From positions 673,203 through 737,202 of the forward strand of contig RSEE01000026.1 in the NCBI GenBank assembly GCA_003971905.1: DNA of 64,000 bases, in the 5' to 3' direction. This stretch comes from Moniliella sp. 'wahieum'. Lineage: Eukaryota > Basidiomycota > Moniliellomycetes > Moniliellales > Moniliellaceae. The translations under genes and the position numbers were made by a program. This document shows, in pieces, positions 1-12,690 of this stretch (the stretch's first letter is position 1; every line of letters begins with the position of its first letter). The notes under the pieces were generated by a model, which saw only the letters and a program-made list of their open reading frames with translations, had not been told where the DNA came from and did not search any database.

Positions 1-783
1 CTTACCCCGGCTGGCCTGTGTACGCACACGATCGGCTGCCGATCTGGATGAACGACCGAACGGCCTGTCAACATGTCAACGTCCCTCTGCCCCTTGAAGC
101 TTCAAGCTTCACGCGCTTCACGCACCGCCGGGCCTGCTGCCTCGTCTCCCCCACAGCCAGGCACAGTTCGCGCGTCTTCCCGCACACCGCATACACAGCC
201 CCCGTCGGAGCACCCACCCAGTCTGACCATTCATCGATATCCCATCTCGCGGCACAACCGGTTTGCAGGCCCGATAGCAGAAACGGGAAAGAGTGACCCG
301 GTGACGCCAGTCGGTGTTTGTCCTTGGCCTCCTCCTCACTTGCTGCGCGACTGAGTGCTGAGCGCCAGGGACGAGGTGAGCCAGGTGTGTGATGATAACC
401 GCTCAGCTTGAGCGCTGAGCCGACGCTCTCACCATTCACATATCGGCCAGCGAGGGCGCCAGCAGGCCCACCAGAGCGCAACCCACTCTACTCTTCCCAC
501 AGTTTTCATGCCTCCTTCTGCCGATGCCGATTGCGCCACGACCCAAACATTTGAATCGTAGGCATCTCTGCCGTCGATATCTGTGACGTGTGGCCGTGGA
601 GACTTCTATCTCTCAGCTGGTGGTCACCCCCTCACCTTTTCTGGCTCATCCCACCATCCCCTCCTTGTCCCCGAACCCACCATATAGGCTACCTACCGTC
701 ACGGGTTGCCTTGCACTTTCTTTTCTTTCAACCACACACTCGTTTTGTCTCGCCAAGCTCTCATCGTCTTCAGTGTGTGCACC
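1..783. other. Upstream intergenic region, no gene seen
   Basis: Open frames here are short, overlap on both strands and resemble no family I know. The last ~200 bases are pyrimidine-rich and lead into the start codon at 784, so this is probably the promoter and 5' leader of the FRAG1-type gene. Confidence 0.5.
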
Positions 784-1950
784 ATGAAGCTCCGTGGCTA
801 CTATTGGATTGTGCCCGCTATGGCGGCCATGTGGTGGTTCATCTGCCTTGTTGGCCTCCTCGCTATCTGGGCAACGACTGGCCACGACCATTTCAGTGGC
901 ACGGCCGTCGTCGATGGTGAGCTCCGGACCAAGTACACCAAATCGGTGTACATTTCTGACATTGGGTACGTTTTTTCTCCCTTGGTTCTGTTCTGCTTTC
1001 AACCCCTCTCTCTCCCCATTCGAATTCGCGTCAGGAGCGGTAATGCTGACAACCCGTTTTGCGTCCAGTGCTGAGCACCAACACTTCTTCATCCGGCTTC
1101 TGCGTCCTGACGGCCTCATTTTACATTATGACCGTTCTTATTGAGCGTCACTTGCGTCACGAGCGTCACATCCCGGGCAGTCTTCACATGCGGACGAGTT
1201 GGTACGACTCGATCTCTCTTCTGTGTGCCGTGGTGGGATCGGTGGGGTTGATCATGCTCAGTATCTTCAACACATTTGCCCATGGCACCATCCACTGGTC
1301 CATGACGGCTACGTTTATTATGGGAGCGCTCTTGTCGGTTCTGTTCCAGACGATCATGCTCTTTGACCTGTCCAAATCCCACGACCACGTTGCCGCTGCC
1401 GCTAAACAACTCTTGTACCCTGCGGTGCTCAAACTAATCATCTTTATCCTCGCCATCATTGTGGCCGTTGCGTTTGCCACGCTTTACATGTCCTGCCGTG
1501 GCGAGCGCTTCTTTGAAAAGGGCGAGGTGTGCAATACGCGGATTAGTGCCGCGGCAGGATGCGAGTGGACAATTGCCTTCTTGTTGGTTGTCTACCTGTT
1601 GACGTACGTGTACGACTTTTGGCCTGCGCGCAAGGACTCGGAGACGGTCGCTGCCGAAGGCTGGACGTCCAAGGACGGTTACGCCAGGCCAAGTGAATTT
1701 GGCAAACCCTACCACGCCAATTCCAGCTACTACCTCCTCCCGAGCCGTCGGTCGAGTACCAATCGGTCGTCATTCCCGACCTGCCTAAAGAATCGGCATC
1801 TTACGTTTCTCGCTACTCGCCCCGCTCGGGCGACGATGCGAAAATTCTCATGAGCCCTAGCGACACGGCCTTGACAACCCCTCCTTTGTCGTGTCTGATT
1901 CCCAGGCCGCACTCAAACGTCCCGCGTACCCTTCCCCTCTCGGCCAGTAG
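784..1950 (+). CDS. FRAG1/DRAM/Sfk1-family multi-pass membrane protein
   Basis: The protein starts MKLRGYYWIVPAMAAM at 784, with a hydrophobic first helix. The motif SDIG follows near residue 58, as in FRAG1/DRAM/Sfk1 proteins. Exon 1 ends at 965 at a GTACGT donor; the best acceptor is CAG at 1066-1068. After the intron come GFCVLTASFY, an LRHER loop and four further hydrophobic segments, giving about six membrane spans. The tail is polar and Ser/Pro-rich. Family members act at the plasma membrane or endomembranes; yeast Sfk1 affects phospholipid asymmetry and PI4-kinase signalling. Three frame changes are needed: near 1090-1105, near 1735 and near 1880. The last gives a tail ending SPLGQ and a TAG at 1948-1950. 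The family call is firm; the exact orthologue is not. Confidence 0.75.
966..1068 (+). other. Intron of the FRAG1-type gene
   Basis: Donor GTACGT at 966 and acceptor CAG at 1066-1068, 103 nt. Splicing joins SDIG to A-E-H, but one further base shift is needed to reach the conserved GFCVLTASFY stretch. An alternative acceptor AG at 1074-1075 would keep the downstream frame without any indel, so the 3' boundary is not certain. Confidence 0.5.
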
Positions 1951-3470
1951 TAGCCTCCTCCCGTCCCTGGGGCTCCATTGTGGCCCCTGATGCGCACGAG
2001 GGTACCCCTCTCCAATGCCATTGACTGTCATTGCCTTTCTTGACATCCTCCCGCCTCTTACCCTCTTTGGATTACTCTCTCACCAACACTCGACAACCCT
2101 CGACTCTCGACAACACTCGATTCTCCCTCTCGCCCTCTCCTTCTCCAACTGCTTTCTACACTTGACCTGCTACTGCCCTCCAGGCGCCACACTCCCACCT
2201 CGTATTGTACACTCGACACTTTGCTCGTTCCGTGTGCGCAGGCGCACTACCCCCACACGGCCTTGACGGCCTCGTCGAGAGTGTCCCCCTGCGGGCTTGG
2301 TTGCCAGGTATATTGACACTACATTACGTTCTGTCCCCCCTCTTCAATTATACGTTCAGACACACTGATGGCTTTGTTTGGCTCGCGTGTAATCATCAGT
2401 GGCATAGCGTATCATCGCTCGGTAGCCTTAGCTGTGGGGGTGTTAGCAGCCGCGTGTCCGTCGTGTGGCTGGCTATCATTAATCATTGCTCTTTCCACTG
2501 CTCAGGGCTGTTCCGAGTGTGTGTACTTAGGAACAGACACTTCTTTTTCCCAGCTGTACCTGTACGGCACAGCATGTGGTGCCTCCTTGTTAGTAGGCCT
2601 CAACACAGGCGGCCCCCTCTCTCCCGTATTCCCTGTACGTCCTGCGTCTTCTGTCTTTGTCTCCGGTGGCTGCGTTTGCCGGTACCTTGGGGCACGCACC
2701 GGCTCCAATTCTCGCCTCTCCTTTGGCTCTGGTCCGCTGTAACATGTAAGTTGAACTGATGCTGGGGTTGGGGTTGGGTGTGGCATGTGAGGACGCAGTG
2801 GCGCGGAGAGTATGTGAGTAGGGTATAACCATCGCTGACCCAGTTTGGGGGTGGCAGCCGAGATGGGGACGGATGGCTGGGGTGTGTGCCTGGCGGCGTC
2901 CGCTGGCGAGTGCCTGGTGGGCATGCGCGGCTGCTCCCTTTCCTCGGCATAGGCAGCTGCGCTGGCCTGCGCAGGCAGGCTGGGTTTGCGTTTGGATTCA
3001 TCGTGGCTGCCCTGCGCACGCACAGCCCAGCGCACCTCAGCACTCAACGTACTCAGCCTGAGCTGAGCCTTGCATGCGGCCGCCCGGCACGCGCCTCTGT
3101 CTCCCAGCCGCCCCAGGCCGCGCCCGGCAGCAGCCCCACACTGCCCCCGTGCGGCCCCCGCCTGCGCATGCGCCCTACATCCGTGTGCGGCCTGCGCGGC
3201 CCCGCCCCGTGCAGGGTGCGTGATTAATTCGTGATGTCCTGCTTCCTCCCCTCCCGCCCGCGCGCACCGCCCTCCAGCGCTCGCCTCCCGCCATCCGCAC
3301 CGCGTCCCGCCCCCGGTCTCAGATCGCGCCCGCCCCCCCCACCATCTCCCGCGCCCCCTCCGCCCCGCCCGGCGCCGCCCCTCCCAGCTCCGCCCGCGCC
3401 CACCACCTCCTCGCGCGAGTGCGAGTGCGAGCGACCGAGGGAGCGAGCGCGCCCGGAGCCCACCGCCACC
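1951..3470. other. Intergenic region, no supported gene
   Basis: An open frame at 2368-2742 (+) encodes 124 residues with cysteines and hydrophobic stretches, but it matches no family I recognise and its codon use is unlike neighbouring genes. From about 3070 onward the sequence is very GC- and C-rich. It probably holds the 3' end of the upstream gene and the promoter and leader of the NT-C2 gene. Confidence 0.4.
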
Positions 3471-6400
3471 ATGCCCACCGCCCTCCCCCCTTCCTCTCCG
3501 CCGCGCCCCTCGGCGCCGCCCACCCCGCCAAGGTCACCTTGTCGTCCACGCCACCATCCACGAGGTCGCCGACGTCCCCGTCCTTGCTGGCCAGTGCTCT
3601 CTCAGCTGGCGCCTCCCGCCCCACTCCCTCGCCAACGCCGCCCCGCCGCCCTCCTCGCCCTGCCCTCCTCCCATCCGCCGCCCCGCCCCTGCCCGCCGAT
3701 GCTGCGCCTCTTGCTACCCCCACCCCTCCCCCTCCCCCCGGCCCAGCGCCAGCAGCTCTCGCTCCGCGTCTCCGCAGGCCACCCCCCAAGCCAGCGCCCC
3801 GCGCAACCCGCGCCGTGAATCGCTTTCTGACGTCCTTCCCGCGCCGCGCCCCGGCCACCTTTCCACCCCCGTCCGCTCAGCCCGCCTCTGCTCCCCGTAG
3901 TGGGCCCGCCTGCGACTTCGAATTCGCTGCCTCCTCCCGCTCTGCCGTCTCCCCCAGCTCCCCTCTCGCTGCCTGCCTCCTCCCGGCCCCGTACAAGGAG
4001 TGGCAAGAGCGTGCGGAGCGCACACGTGGCCACCGCTCACCCCCCTTTCCACTGCCCCTCCTCCTCTCCCTGCCCACTCTCTGTCGCGATTGAACACGAA
4101 TGGCAACCAGGCGCCTATCCGGCCCTCGGAGAGTAGGGGCATACCCCAGGGGCAACGGTCCGCCCACGTGGCCCGTTCGAACGCACGCTGATTTTGCCGT
4201 TCGTGTGACCCATCCGCCCCGCGGAGCACTGACAAGGCTGGATCCGCCAAGGCGGCTCCTGGGACGCGTCTCACTCTCGGTTGCGCCGTAACGTCCACCT
4301 CCACCCCGGGGCGGGAGGAGGATGCGCGTTCGACCTCCGTCCGTTCGGCCGCTTGGTCCACCGGCGCATCGCTTTCCCACGTTGGAAACGGCCAACGCAA
4401 CGAACGGCTTGTTTGCCGCGCCTGAGGACGTGCCGGGCGAACTGGACACGAGCATGCTCCATCTCGTTGTCACCCAGCACATCCCGCAAGATTCCGGTCG
4501 GACCGAACAAGAGGTCTTGGCCATGCGATATCAACTTGGCCGAGTATGCGCCGCCGGCACCCAAACCTTCCTCCTCCTCCTCCTCCATAGTCACCTCACC
4601 GCGCATAGCCTCCACCCACCCAAATCCAAGCCTTCCGATACACGCACCGATACCCGCAAATTTCTCTTGGCCGCTGGCAAAACCAACGCTCTGTTGAGGG
4701 TCACCTTGACGATTCGCCGGGTAGGCGGAGGCAGTGGCGCCGGAGGCGGATACTCCCTGCCGCCCATCTCGACCGGAATCCCGGTCGCCATGTGGCGCTC
4801 GCCCAACCCGTCACTGCCCAGGGCGCGGTCCAAGGCAAGCACCATCGCTTCGGCTCGCTTGGCGATCCGACAGGGACGCCGTCCGGATCGGGACCCGGTT
4901 CGGTCTCGGCCTCGGCTACGGGAACGGGAACGCACACGCTCGATGGCTCGGATACAGCTTCGTCCCACTCGTTTGGCGCTGGGTCTGGGTCGATGTTCTT
5001 TCTCGTCCGCCCTCGGCCCGCACCGCACCTGCCCTCTCGCGCTCCCGCTCGGCACTCGTCCTTCCGCCCGCACGCGCACACGACCCACAACCGCCGGATC
5101 GAGCCAGGAAGAAGAAGCTACCAAGGGCGGCGGCTACTCCTATTCCCCTTCGATGCAGAGCGGAGGCGGAGCTGGGCCCAGCACTAGTCCTCACCCTTTG
5201 CCCACCACAAATTTGCCTGGAACCAGCTCGTTTCACCCGAACGGGTACGGTTTCTTTGACTTGGGTCCTGATCCGGCGGCGGCGGTGACGCCATCTCGGT
5301 AGTGGACCAAATTTTTGCCCAGACCTTGCCGATGCCCGCCGGGACCGCGCAGCACCCGACGCTGGGCTGGCAATGAGGCCCGACCACATCTTGATCTGGA
5401 AGGCGCTTCGTCTCCTCGACCCATTCTCATGCCCAGGCCCAGGTCCATGCCCGTGCCCATGCCCAGCCATGCGCGTACCCATGCACAGCTCCATCTGTCT
5501 TCTTCTCCGCATGCTATCGCTACCGCTACAGCGACCAGTGCACGACCACCCGCTTCTGCTTCCGCTTCCGCTTCCTCCTCCTCTCCTTGCTCTTCCTCAT
5601 CCCACTCGTCCCCACGAACGATGGCCAAGTCCTTCCCCACGACCGAATCGATCGCTGAGCTGGAAGAGGTGCCTTCCAATACACCCACCACTCGCAGATG
5701 GCCCCCACCGATTGGCCTCGGCTTGTCCCCTAGTACCTCCACCCTGCGTACCCGAACCCCAAGCGAGACCCAATCCCAACGTCAAGGCCAATCCCATCCC
5801 AATCCCAATCCAAAACCAAGGCCAAAACCAGAATGGCCAACCGAGTCCAACAGCACGCACGCCGCGCCTACTCCCCGCGTCGCAGCATCAGTCCCAGTCC
5901 CAGTTCCAGGTCGGCGGGGGACGGGCACCAAGGCGACGGTGTACCTGCCTCGCCACGCTCGTTCACGCTTTCTACCACCTCCTTCCCTCTCCCTGCTTCT
6001 GCGTCGCATCTGCGTCTGCGACCGCTTCGTCCCGCGACTCGGCCAGCACGCATTCCCAACCTCCCAGCGCATTTCGTCGTCCGTCAGTGCGTAGCACACG
6101 TACTGTGCCGGCACTCTTGTCGCACACCCAAGCCTCCCCTACTCCATCAGCTCCATTAGCCCCATCATCCCCATCATCCCCATCAACCCCTTCGGCCCCA
6201 TCAGCCCCATCAGCGCCAACGGCGCCAACGAGCCCTGCACGTCCGCCCTCGCTCCTGTCCATCCGAGCGGACGTCCCCGCCCCCACCCCGCGAGCACGGC
6301 GACCGTCCGGGTCGTCGCTCCTGCGTCTGTGGCGGCCCAAACGCTCGCCCCGGCCTAGTGTACGCGTAACTCCCCCCTCGGACTTCGAGGCGGACTCGAC

Positions 6401-6726
6401 GGGCGTGCGTGCAGGTGCAAGTGCAAGTGCGGGTGCGGGTGGTGATACTTTGGTAGAGGTGAGTGGGCAGGGCCCGGTGCCGGGGTCGGGTGCGGGTTCG
6501 GGGGCAGGGGCAGGGACGGGGCCTCCCCCTCGGGTGGAGCACGGTTTCGGCGGTGGTCCAAGCTGGTACGGCAGCCGGGTCGATTGGTGTGCCTCGACGA
6601 GAGACGTTGTTGGCTGTGCACACGCACGCACATACGCCTCCTCGTCCAGGCTTGCCTCGATCACTTTCCTCCCCCGTTGTGCATCCCCATGCCCATGCTC
6701 ATCCGCAGACGGCCGCCCCGTCGTGA
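3471..6726 (+). CDS. NT-C2 (EEIG1/EHBP1-type) domain protein with long Pro/Ser-rich tail
   Basis: The ATG at 3471 has a strong context (gccaccATG). Soon after, in another frame, VVHATIHEVADVPVLAG and SLSWRL match the first strands of an NT-C2 domain. LAEYAPPAP near 4535 and KTNALLRVTLTIRR near 4680-4720 match the end of that domain. The rest to 6726 is low-complexity Pro/Ser/Ala/His-rich sequence, including a Ser-Ala-Pro repeat near 6150-6240, and the last frame ends HAHAHPQTAAPS. NT-C2 domains are thought to bind membranes and link endocytic or actin proteins; the fungal homologues are poorly studied. At least six frame changes are needed, so the true length is uncertain. Long antisense frames in this GC-rich region are shadows. 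Confidence 0.6.
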
Positions 6727-8075
6727 GCGTACTCTTCAGTGCAAGCCCTTGTGCTGGGCACTTGAGGGTGGGTTAGGGGGATTGGGAAGGGGGTTCCCGT
6801 TTCCCGTTTCCCCTTGGTTCATCTTCTCCTTTCTGTCGTACTTTTTTGTCCCGGCCTTGTTCTGCTGTTGTACTACTTGCTTTGTTCGCCTTTGGCCAGA
6901 AGGATGTGGTAGTGGTGGTAGGGGTGGATGGTGGTGGTAGGGGTGAGGGGGTTCAGCCACCGTTACCGCGTTACCCTCAGATCGGCCTCGTTCCCTCCCT
7001 CCCTCCCCATCCTTCGCATCTCGGATTTTGAATCTTGTACATCTTGTACATCTTGGGCATCTTGTGCATGTTGGGCATCTTGGGCTTTGGATCTTGGATC
7101 TCTGGGTCTTTTGGATCTTGGATCTTGCATATGGTTGCACGCTACCCCCCCCCCACTCTACCCCGCCTCTCTCCTGCTCGGGAGGAAACCAAGCTCACTC
7201 TGGATCTCGCATTTTCTTTTTTTTCTCTTTCGTACCGGGTACCCTCATCTGAACCCTTCCCCTTCCCTTTCCCCCCCCTCTTCATCGCCCTCCTTCCTTC
7301 GCTCATATACTCCTTTGCTCCTCCGCTCCTCGCTCCTTTGCTCCTTTTCCCCATCGATCGTATCCATCCTCTCATCATTCCATCGTCCCATCTCCCATCG
7401 TTCTATTGTCCCTTCGTTCCATCGTTCCATCGTTTTATCGTTCCATCGTTTCTCTCTCCCGGCATGGTTTCGCTTCGCTTCCAGTGCGTCTTATATCATC
7501 GACTACCGCGCCGCCACCGCCGCCGCCCTACCTACACGTGTGCCTCTTGCTTCTTACAAAGTGCAGATCGGGTGAGCGTGGTAGAGAGAGAGAGAGAGCG
7601 AGAGAGAGTGTGTGTATGACTGTTACTGCAGTGGCGAGATCAGTACTCAGTCTTGGCGGCTTGAATTGGAGTAGGAGTGGTGCGTACCGACGTGGAACTG
7701 GGGAGACAAAAGGCCAGAGCAGCGACCTGCCTGGGCCCTGCTTAGCTTCGGGCCGCTTGGGGGCCTGGGGGCCTGGGGCGCAGGCCACCGCACCAGAACA
7801 GTGTCACGTGTGGCGAGCCGGCTGGGCGCGCTGGTGTGGCGCGCGGGCCAGCAGCAGGCAGCAGCCCACTCCCGGCCGCCCCCGCGTGAGGCGCCATGGG
7901 TGATGCGCTCCCCGCACGGGGCCACATGCCCGCCCAGCCCTGCACGGGGGCTGCGTGGGCTGTCGCATCACTATCACACCATCACGCATCACGCATCCCA
8001 GCACTTTAGCTCGGCCAGATGTTACCGCCGCGGCCGTCCGTCTCTCCACCACGCGCCAGCGCCCCGCCCCCCGCC
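6727..8075. other. Intergenic region with simple repeats
   Basis: No supported gene. It holds several simple repeats: a CATCTTG/GGATCTTG run at about 7030-7130, a CCATCGTT run at about 7375-7450 and a GA-rich run at about 7584-7608. From ~7700 the sequence is GC-rich and leads into the kelch gene start at 8076. The pyrimidine-rich part at 7250-7480 gives long but low-complexity frames that I do not count as genes. Confidence 0.5.
7375..7450. repeat. CCATCGTT-type minisatellite
   Basis: About eight imperfect tandem copies of a 9-10 base unit built on CATCGTTC or CATCGTCC. The run lies between the NT-C2 and kelch genes and has no coding signal. Confidence 0.7.
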
Positions 8076-9471
8076 ATGGCTGCTGTCGCTCCCTCGCCGC
8101 CTGTGCCCTCCCGCCACAGCATCACCCCGCCCTTGACCGTGGGCGAGAACGGGACGGCGGAGGCTGTCGTGCGCAATGGCAATGGCAATGGCATGCCCTC
8201 TGCCGCGTCTGCCGCCCCGGCCTCGAGCCACCACCACACGCTTTCCAACGGCACCGACCCCCGCTCTGACAAGCCCAAGAAGGACCGCTCTGACCCGAGC
8301 GCCCACGATGCCAAGGACAAAGATAAGGACAAAGATAAGGACAAGGACAAGGACAAGGAGAAGGACAAGGATGCCAGCAGCCGCGCTGCTGTGCGCATTG
8401 CTGTGCCCCACTTGCCCTCGGCCCGCGTGGCCCAGGCACCAGCGCCGAGCATGTACTGGTCTCGCTCCCCTGTCCATGGTGTCGCGCCACGCCGGCCGTT
8501 CCGCGCGCACAGTGCTACGTTGGGAGACGAGACAGTGTACGTGTTTGGCGGGTGCGATTCGAAAGGCTGTTTCCGCGAGCTGTGGACGTTTGATACCGAG
8601 ACCATGTGTTGGTCCCGCCCGCGCGTGGCCGGCGAGGTACCAACCCCGCGCCGTGCCCATTCTGCCTGCATGATTGACCATACGCTCTACATCTTTGCCG
8701 GTGGAGATGGTCCGCACTACTTTAACGATCTCTATGTCTTGGACACGCTCTCTCTCTCTGGTCCAAGCCCCAGCCGGGTGTTCAGGTTTTGGGCACGCCT
8801 CCTTCGCCCCGTCGTGCTCATACGGCCAATGCGTGGAACGGCCAGATGATCGTATTTGGCGGTGGCAATGGGGTGGGGGCGCTGAACGACGTGTACAGCC
8901 TTGTTCCCGTCTCCTCCGACCCGGCGCCCGAGGGCGAAGGCACCGACAAGCAGGTCCAGCAGACCGTACTGCAATGGTCCAAATGGGAGTGCACGGGTAA
9001 GGCGCCCGCCGGACGCGGCTACCACACTGCCAACATTGTGGACGACAAGTTGATCGTGATTGGTGGCTCGGACGGCCACATGAGCTTCAACGACATTCAC
9101 ATTCTTCAGCTCGATACCAAGGTCTGGTACCAAATCAAGACGGACGAAGTGCACTACCGTCTTGGCCACACTGCCACCCAAGTCGGCTCGTACCTGTTTG
9201 TCATCGGCGGCCATGACAGCAAGTCCTACACCACCGAGATCTTGAGTCTCAACCTGGTCAACTTGCAATGGGAAAAGCGCAAGGCATATGGCGCTCCACC
9301 ATCCGGTCGCGGGTACCACCAAACTTGGCTCCGCGACTCTCGCCTCTTTGTCCATGGTGGGTTCGATGGTAAGGACGTGTACGGGGACATGTGGTACCTT
9401 GATTTGGCTGCCTCGGCTTACCTCCGCCCCAAATCACCTCCTTTACTATTGAGCTCGAGGAGGAGCAGTAA
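8076..9471 (+). CDS. Kelch-repeat beta-propeller protein
   Basis: The ATG at 8076 (cgccATGgc) opens a ~125-residue N-terminal region that is Ser/Ala-rich and contains a Lys-Asp repeat (about 8288-8370). Six kelch units follow, each with an H-S/T-A, then VFGG or IGG, then a W pattern: HSATLGDETVYVFGG, HSACMIDHTLYIFAGG, HTANAWNGQMIVFGG, HTANIVDDKLIVIGG, HTATQVGSYLFVIGG, and RDSRLFVHGGFDG. They should fold as a six-bladed propeller for protein binding. One base is missing in a CT repeat near 8748, between LYVLDT and WSKPQPG. A second shift near 9420 restores an end with ITSFTIELEEEQ and a TAA at 9469-9471. The cellular role cannot be told from the sequence. Confidence 0.85.
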
Positions 9472-10148
9472 CTAGTAACCACTTAACGTGACATCCATAC
9501 TCTCGCCCACTCCGTGGCCTTTCCTCGGTATCTCGTGCGCGCCTTTTTTCCCTGGATCGTACGGGCACCACCGCGCTGCCTCCTTGGACCACTCCCCTCT
9601 CCTCTGTTGACCTCCTATTGCTCTGTAGTAGGCCCTAGCCTGGTTTTCCCCGTACAGGCTCCCCGCGGGTAGGGCTCTTTCTCTCTCAATCTCATCGATA
9701 TGACCCTCCCTATCGTACTGCTCAATGCATCTGAAGGCAGACCAAGGACCAGACGGGCGTAGCCTTAGGCCTCCGAGGCCTTGCTCCCCCCTACCACCTT
9801 CTCTCAGTGTACTAGCTCATGCATCAACAGACGTGAGCCAATGGGCCCAGCTAGGTGCCTTGGCGCCTCCAGGAAGGTACCCATGCCGTAGACAGGTGGT
9901 ACGCGTCCCTCGCGCCACAGGGGTAGTAGATCAGGTGCTCAGGTGCATTGCTGTCTCGCGTAGAGATGATTCGCTAGCTTAGACTCGACACAGGAGCCCA
10001 ACGTCCCCTGCGGGTCCACGGCGCGTCGCAGGTCGGAGCACCTACGATGCGAGCTTAGTGCTCCGCCTTGGGCGCCAAGCGAGCTAAGGTAAGGTATCCC
10101 AAAAGTAAAGTCAGTTTTCATCGGGGGTCATCGAGTCATCGAGCGTCA
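9472..10148. other. Intergenic region between convergent genes
   Basis: This holds the 3' flanks of the kelch gene (+) and ATP18 (-). I see no coding pattern and no RNA gene. Confidence 0.5.
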
Positions 10149-10410
10149 TCAACATCGATCCTCCATCCACGTTCCACCTTGCGCAGAACAAAAAGCACAC
10201 TGCTGGGTCTACAGCGAGGCAGAGGGGATCAACAGGTTCACGGAACGTACCCCATGGGTTCTTGGGGTCCTTGAGTGCCTCGGGGGTGTTGCTGCCCTTG
10301 TCCTGGGTGTTCTTGATCAAGTAGCCCACCACGCCCGTAGCCAAGATGAAGGGGAAGAGGGGCTTGACGATGGGCGTGGAGTAGACGCGGAAACCAAGGA
10401 ACGTCGACAT
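10149..10410 (-). CDS. ATP18: Mitochondrial F1Fo-ATP synthase subunit i/j
   Basis: Read on the minus strand from ATG at 10408-10410, exon 1 (10251-10410) encodes MSTFLGFRVYSTPIVKPLFP, then a single hydrophobic segment (FILATGVVGYLI), then SNTPEALKDPKNPWG. The pattern of T-P-I-x-K, one membrane span and a D-P-x-N-P tail is that of yeast Atp18, a small inner-membrane Fo subunit that helps ATP synthase dimerise. A GTACGT donor at 10250 and an AAG acceptor at 10178 make a 73-nt intron, the size of several others here. The short second exon ends at TGA (10149-10151), giving 62 residues against 59 in yeast. The exon 2 boundary is inferred. Confidence 0.7.
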
Positions 10411-11095
10411 GGTCAAGATCAGCTCGACACAACAAGACAAGGCGTGGGGGGTAGGCAATTGGGCAGAGCCAACGAGGGAGTCCACACGCGCTCAAGCCCT
10501 TCTCCCGCTTCCTCTCGCCTTGACTTGACCAGACAGAAGCGGCTGTCCGCTCCGTTTCCAAGCCCTGCGCCGGAAGCCGGAAGCTGCGAGAGGCTACACT
10601 GCCCCCCTCCCGCCTCTTACGCAGCGGGGCGACACTGGCCCCCTTCGCGCTGGACGCGTCCGCTGGCACCGTGGCGCCCCGACAGACCCCGTCCCTAGTG
10701 CATGATGCTCCCGACGCGTGATAGCTACGTAATGCAAGTGAAATTGCACCGGTGGCTTGTAGGGTTCGGCGCGGCACGTGCATACGACCCAAATCGCAAT
10801 GGGAGGCGTCTGGCGGCGCGCAAGCTACCGAGCTACCCACCAGGATGGAGACGGCACTGGCTGTCCAAAGCCCAGGTGTTGTGTTTGCGTTGCGTCGCCT
10901 GCCACACCTGATTAATGATTCCTTTTGTGCTATGCCTTGCCCCAATCGCTGTAATCCAGCCCCCTCACCCGTCATCCGCTCCTGTCTCCTGTCTCCGTAT
11001 GCCATTGTACCTTCTCGTGGGGATGGGCAATGGGCCGCTGCCGTCGTATTAGGAAAGTTGCTCATCTCTTTCTTGCTTTCTTGCTCGCTGTTGCG
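10411..11095. other. ATP18 promoter side and RFC 3' flank
   Basis: No supported gene. A long open frame crosses this stretch on the minus strand, but it carries no family signal and runs in the wrong frame through ATP18. Confidence 0.5.
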
Positions 11096-12690
11096 TCAGA
11101 GACGCTCGGCTTTGGCCAGACGAGCTAGAATGAGAAGAAGATCCAGCAGATGAAGTTCCTCATCGCCCCCCTCTGTCAACGCCTTGTCGGTGCTACCCAT
11201 AGCCACAGCCGCTTGCGCCTTGAACCTGGGTGGCAACGTGGGGTGGAGAACAAGGTAGTCGTGAAGTTGGCTCAACACTTGGCTCGCCGCATACCCATCC
11301 TGCACCGTTTGCGTCACTGCCGCTTGCACCGCATCAAATGAGCCACTGCCCGCCCCGTCCGCCTCCGCCATCACATCCTCCCCCTCATCCGTTTGGCCGC
11401 CGCTGCGTCGGCAGGCGTGAGCGGGACGCGAGCCGCGCGGAGCAACCCCATAACCACGCTGTGCGGTACCACACCAGCGACTTCGGTAATGGACTGCGCA
11501 GGGACCGCACTTTGGTCCGACGTGCGCAACCGCGCGGCCGATTGAAGGTACATGAGCGCACGTCGCATGTCTCCCTCGGAGGCATCCAACAACCGGTCCA
11601 CCACACCGTCCTCCAACACCACCTTTTCCTCCTTGGCCACATATTCAATTCGGTCCCGTGCACTGCCCGTGTCCAGCGATCGGAAACGGAACTTACTGCA
11701 GCGCGAGGTGAGAGGCTCAATGATCCTGGATACACACATGCAGGCCCCGGCCCAGTAAAGTCAGCACGCACATTCTTGTTCCCCTTCCTCTTCCTCTTCC
11801 CCTTCCCCTTTCCCCTTCCATCCACCCGACCGGCCTACCGGCCCACAACACAAAGGGGCCAATACGTACCGCGTCACGTAGTTGCACACGAGACAGAACC
11901 GGGTGACAGACGAGTACTTTTCCATGATGCGACGCAAGGCCGATTGGGCATCCTGCGTCATCGAATCCGCTTCGTCCAGAACAATGATTTTAAAGGGCGG
12001 ACAAGGGTGACCTGCCTTGATAGCGCTCGCAGGCGCAGTGGCCACGATGGACTTGGCAAATGTCTTGATTTTTTCCCGTACGACCGAGATGCCTCGTTCG
12101 TCCGACGCGTTCAGCTCCAGAACACGGTGCGGCATCAGTTCGGGCCTGGGAGGAGGTTCAACATCGACATGGACATTGACATAGGCATAGGCTAGGTTAG
12201 CGTTGTCTGTACCAACCAGGATCGAGGACCAGGAGGCGAACAAGGTACAGCGCCAATAGGACAGGAGCAGCCTACGTACCCAAACATTTCTCGGCACAGA
12301 GCCAAGATGGCCGACGTCTTTCCCGTCCCCGGTGGACCGTAGAAGAGCATGTGAGGCAGCTGGATCGAACAACAACGCGGTTAGCCATCCAGTCGTGGGG
12401 CACGGGCAATGCCATGCCATTGCCATTGCCATTCCCAGCCCAGCAAAGGCGGTAAGGCGAGGGAAGGAAGGGAAGAGGAAGAGAAACGTACATTGTTGAG
12501 AAGGAGCGTCTTCTTCAGCCTGCACCGTATGATCCTGCGATGCCACCTCGTCCATCGTCTTAGGCCGGTACTTCTCGACCCAAGGCCGGTTCTGCTTTTG
12601 CTCGTCGGAGCGCTTGGCCTTGGGCTGACCCGAGGCGGCCGCCTTGCGGGCAGCCATATCGAAAAAGCTGGGGGCAGAGGTAGTCGCCAT
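11096..12690 (-). CDS. RFC2: Replication factor C clamp-loader subunit (human RFC4 / yeast Rfc2 type)
   Basis: Four exons on the minus strand: 12492-12690, 12280-12359, 11870-12145 and 11096-11725. Exon 1 encodes [18 protein letters not shown]; exon 2 the Walker A loop GPPGTGKTS; exon 3 [11 protein letters not shown] and the Walker B VLDEADSM, then [11 protein letters not shown]; exon 4 [14 protein letters not shown], including the arginine-finger SRC motif, then the helical collar. The VREKIKTFA and [14 protein letters not shown] wording matches the RFC4/Rfc2 lineage. This AAA+ subunit works in the RFC pentamer that loads PCNA at primer ends. The introns of 132, 134 and 144 nt all have GTACGT donors. 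Frame shifts are needed near 12510 (before KKTLLLNN) and near 11380 (before EDVMAEADG). Confidence 0.9.

Noticed and set aside
3224..5742. Several long minus-strand frames opposite the NT-C2 gene
   Set aside because: They are Gly/Arg/Ala-rich shadows caused by high GC. The plus strand has the domain matches.
10238..11065. 275-residue minus-strand frame
   Set aside because: It runs through ATP18 in a different frame and has no family resemblance.
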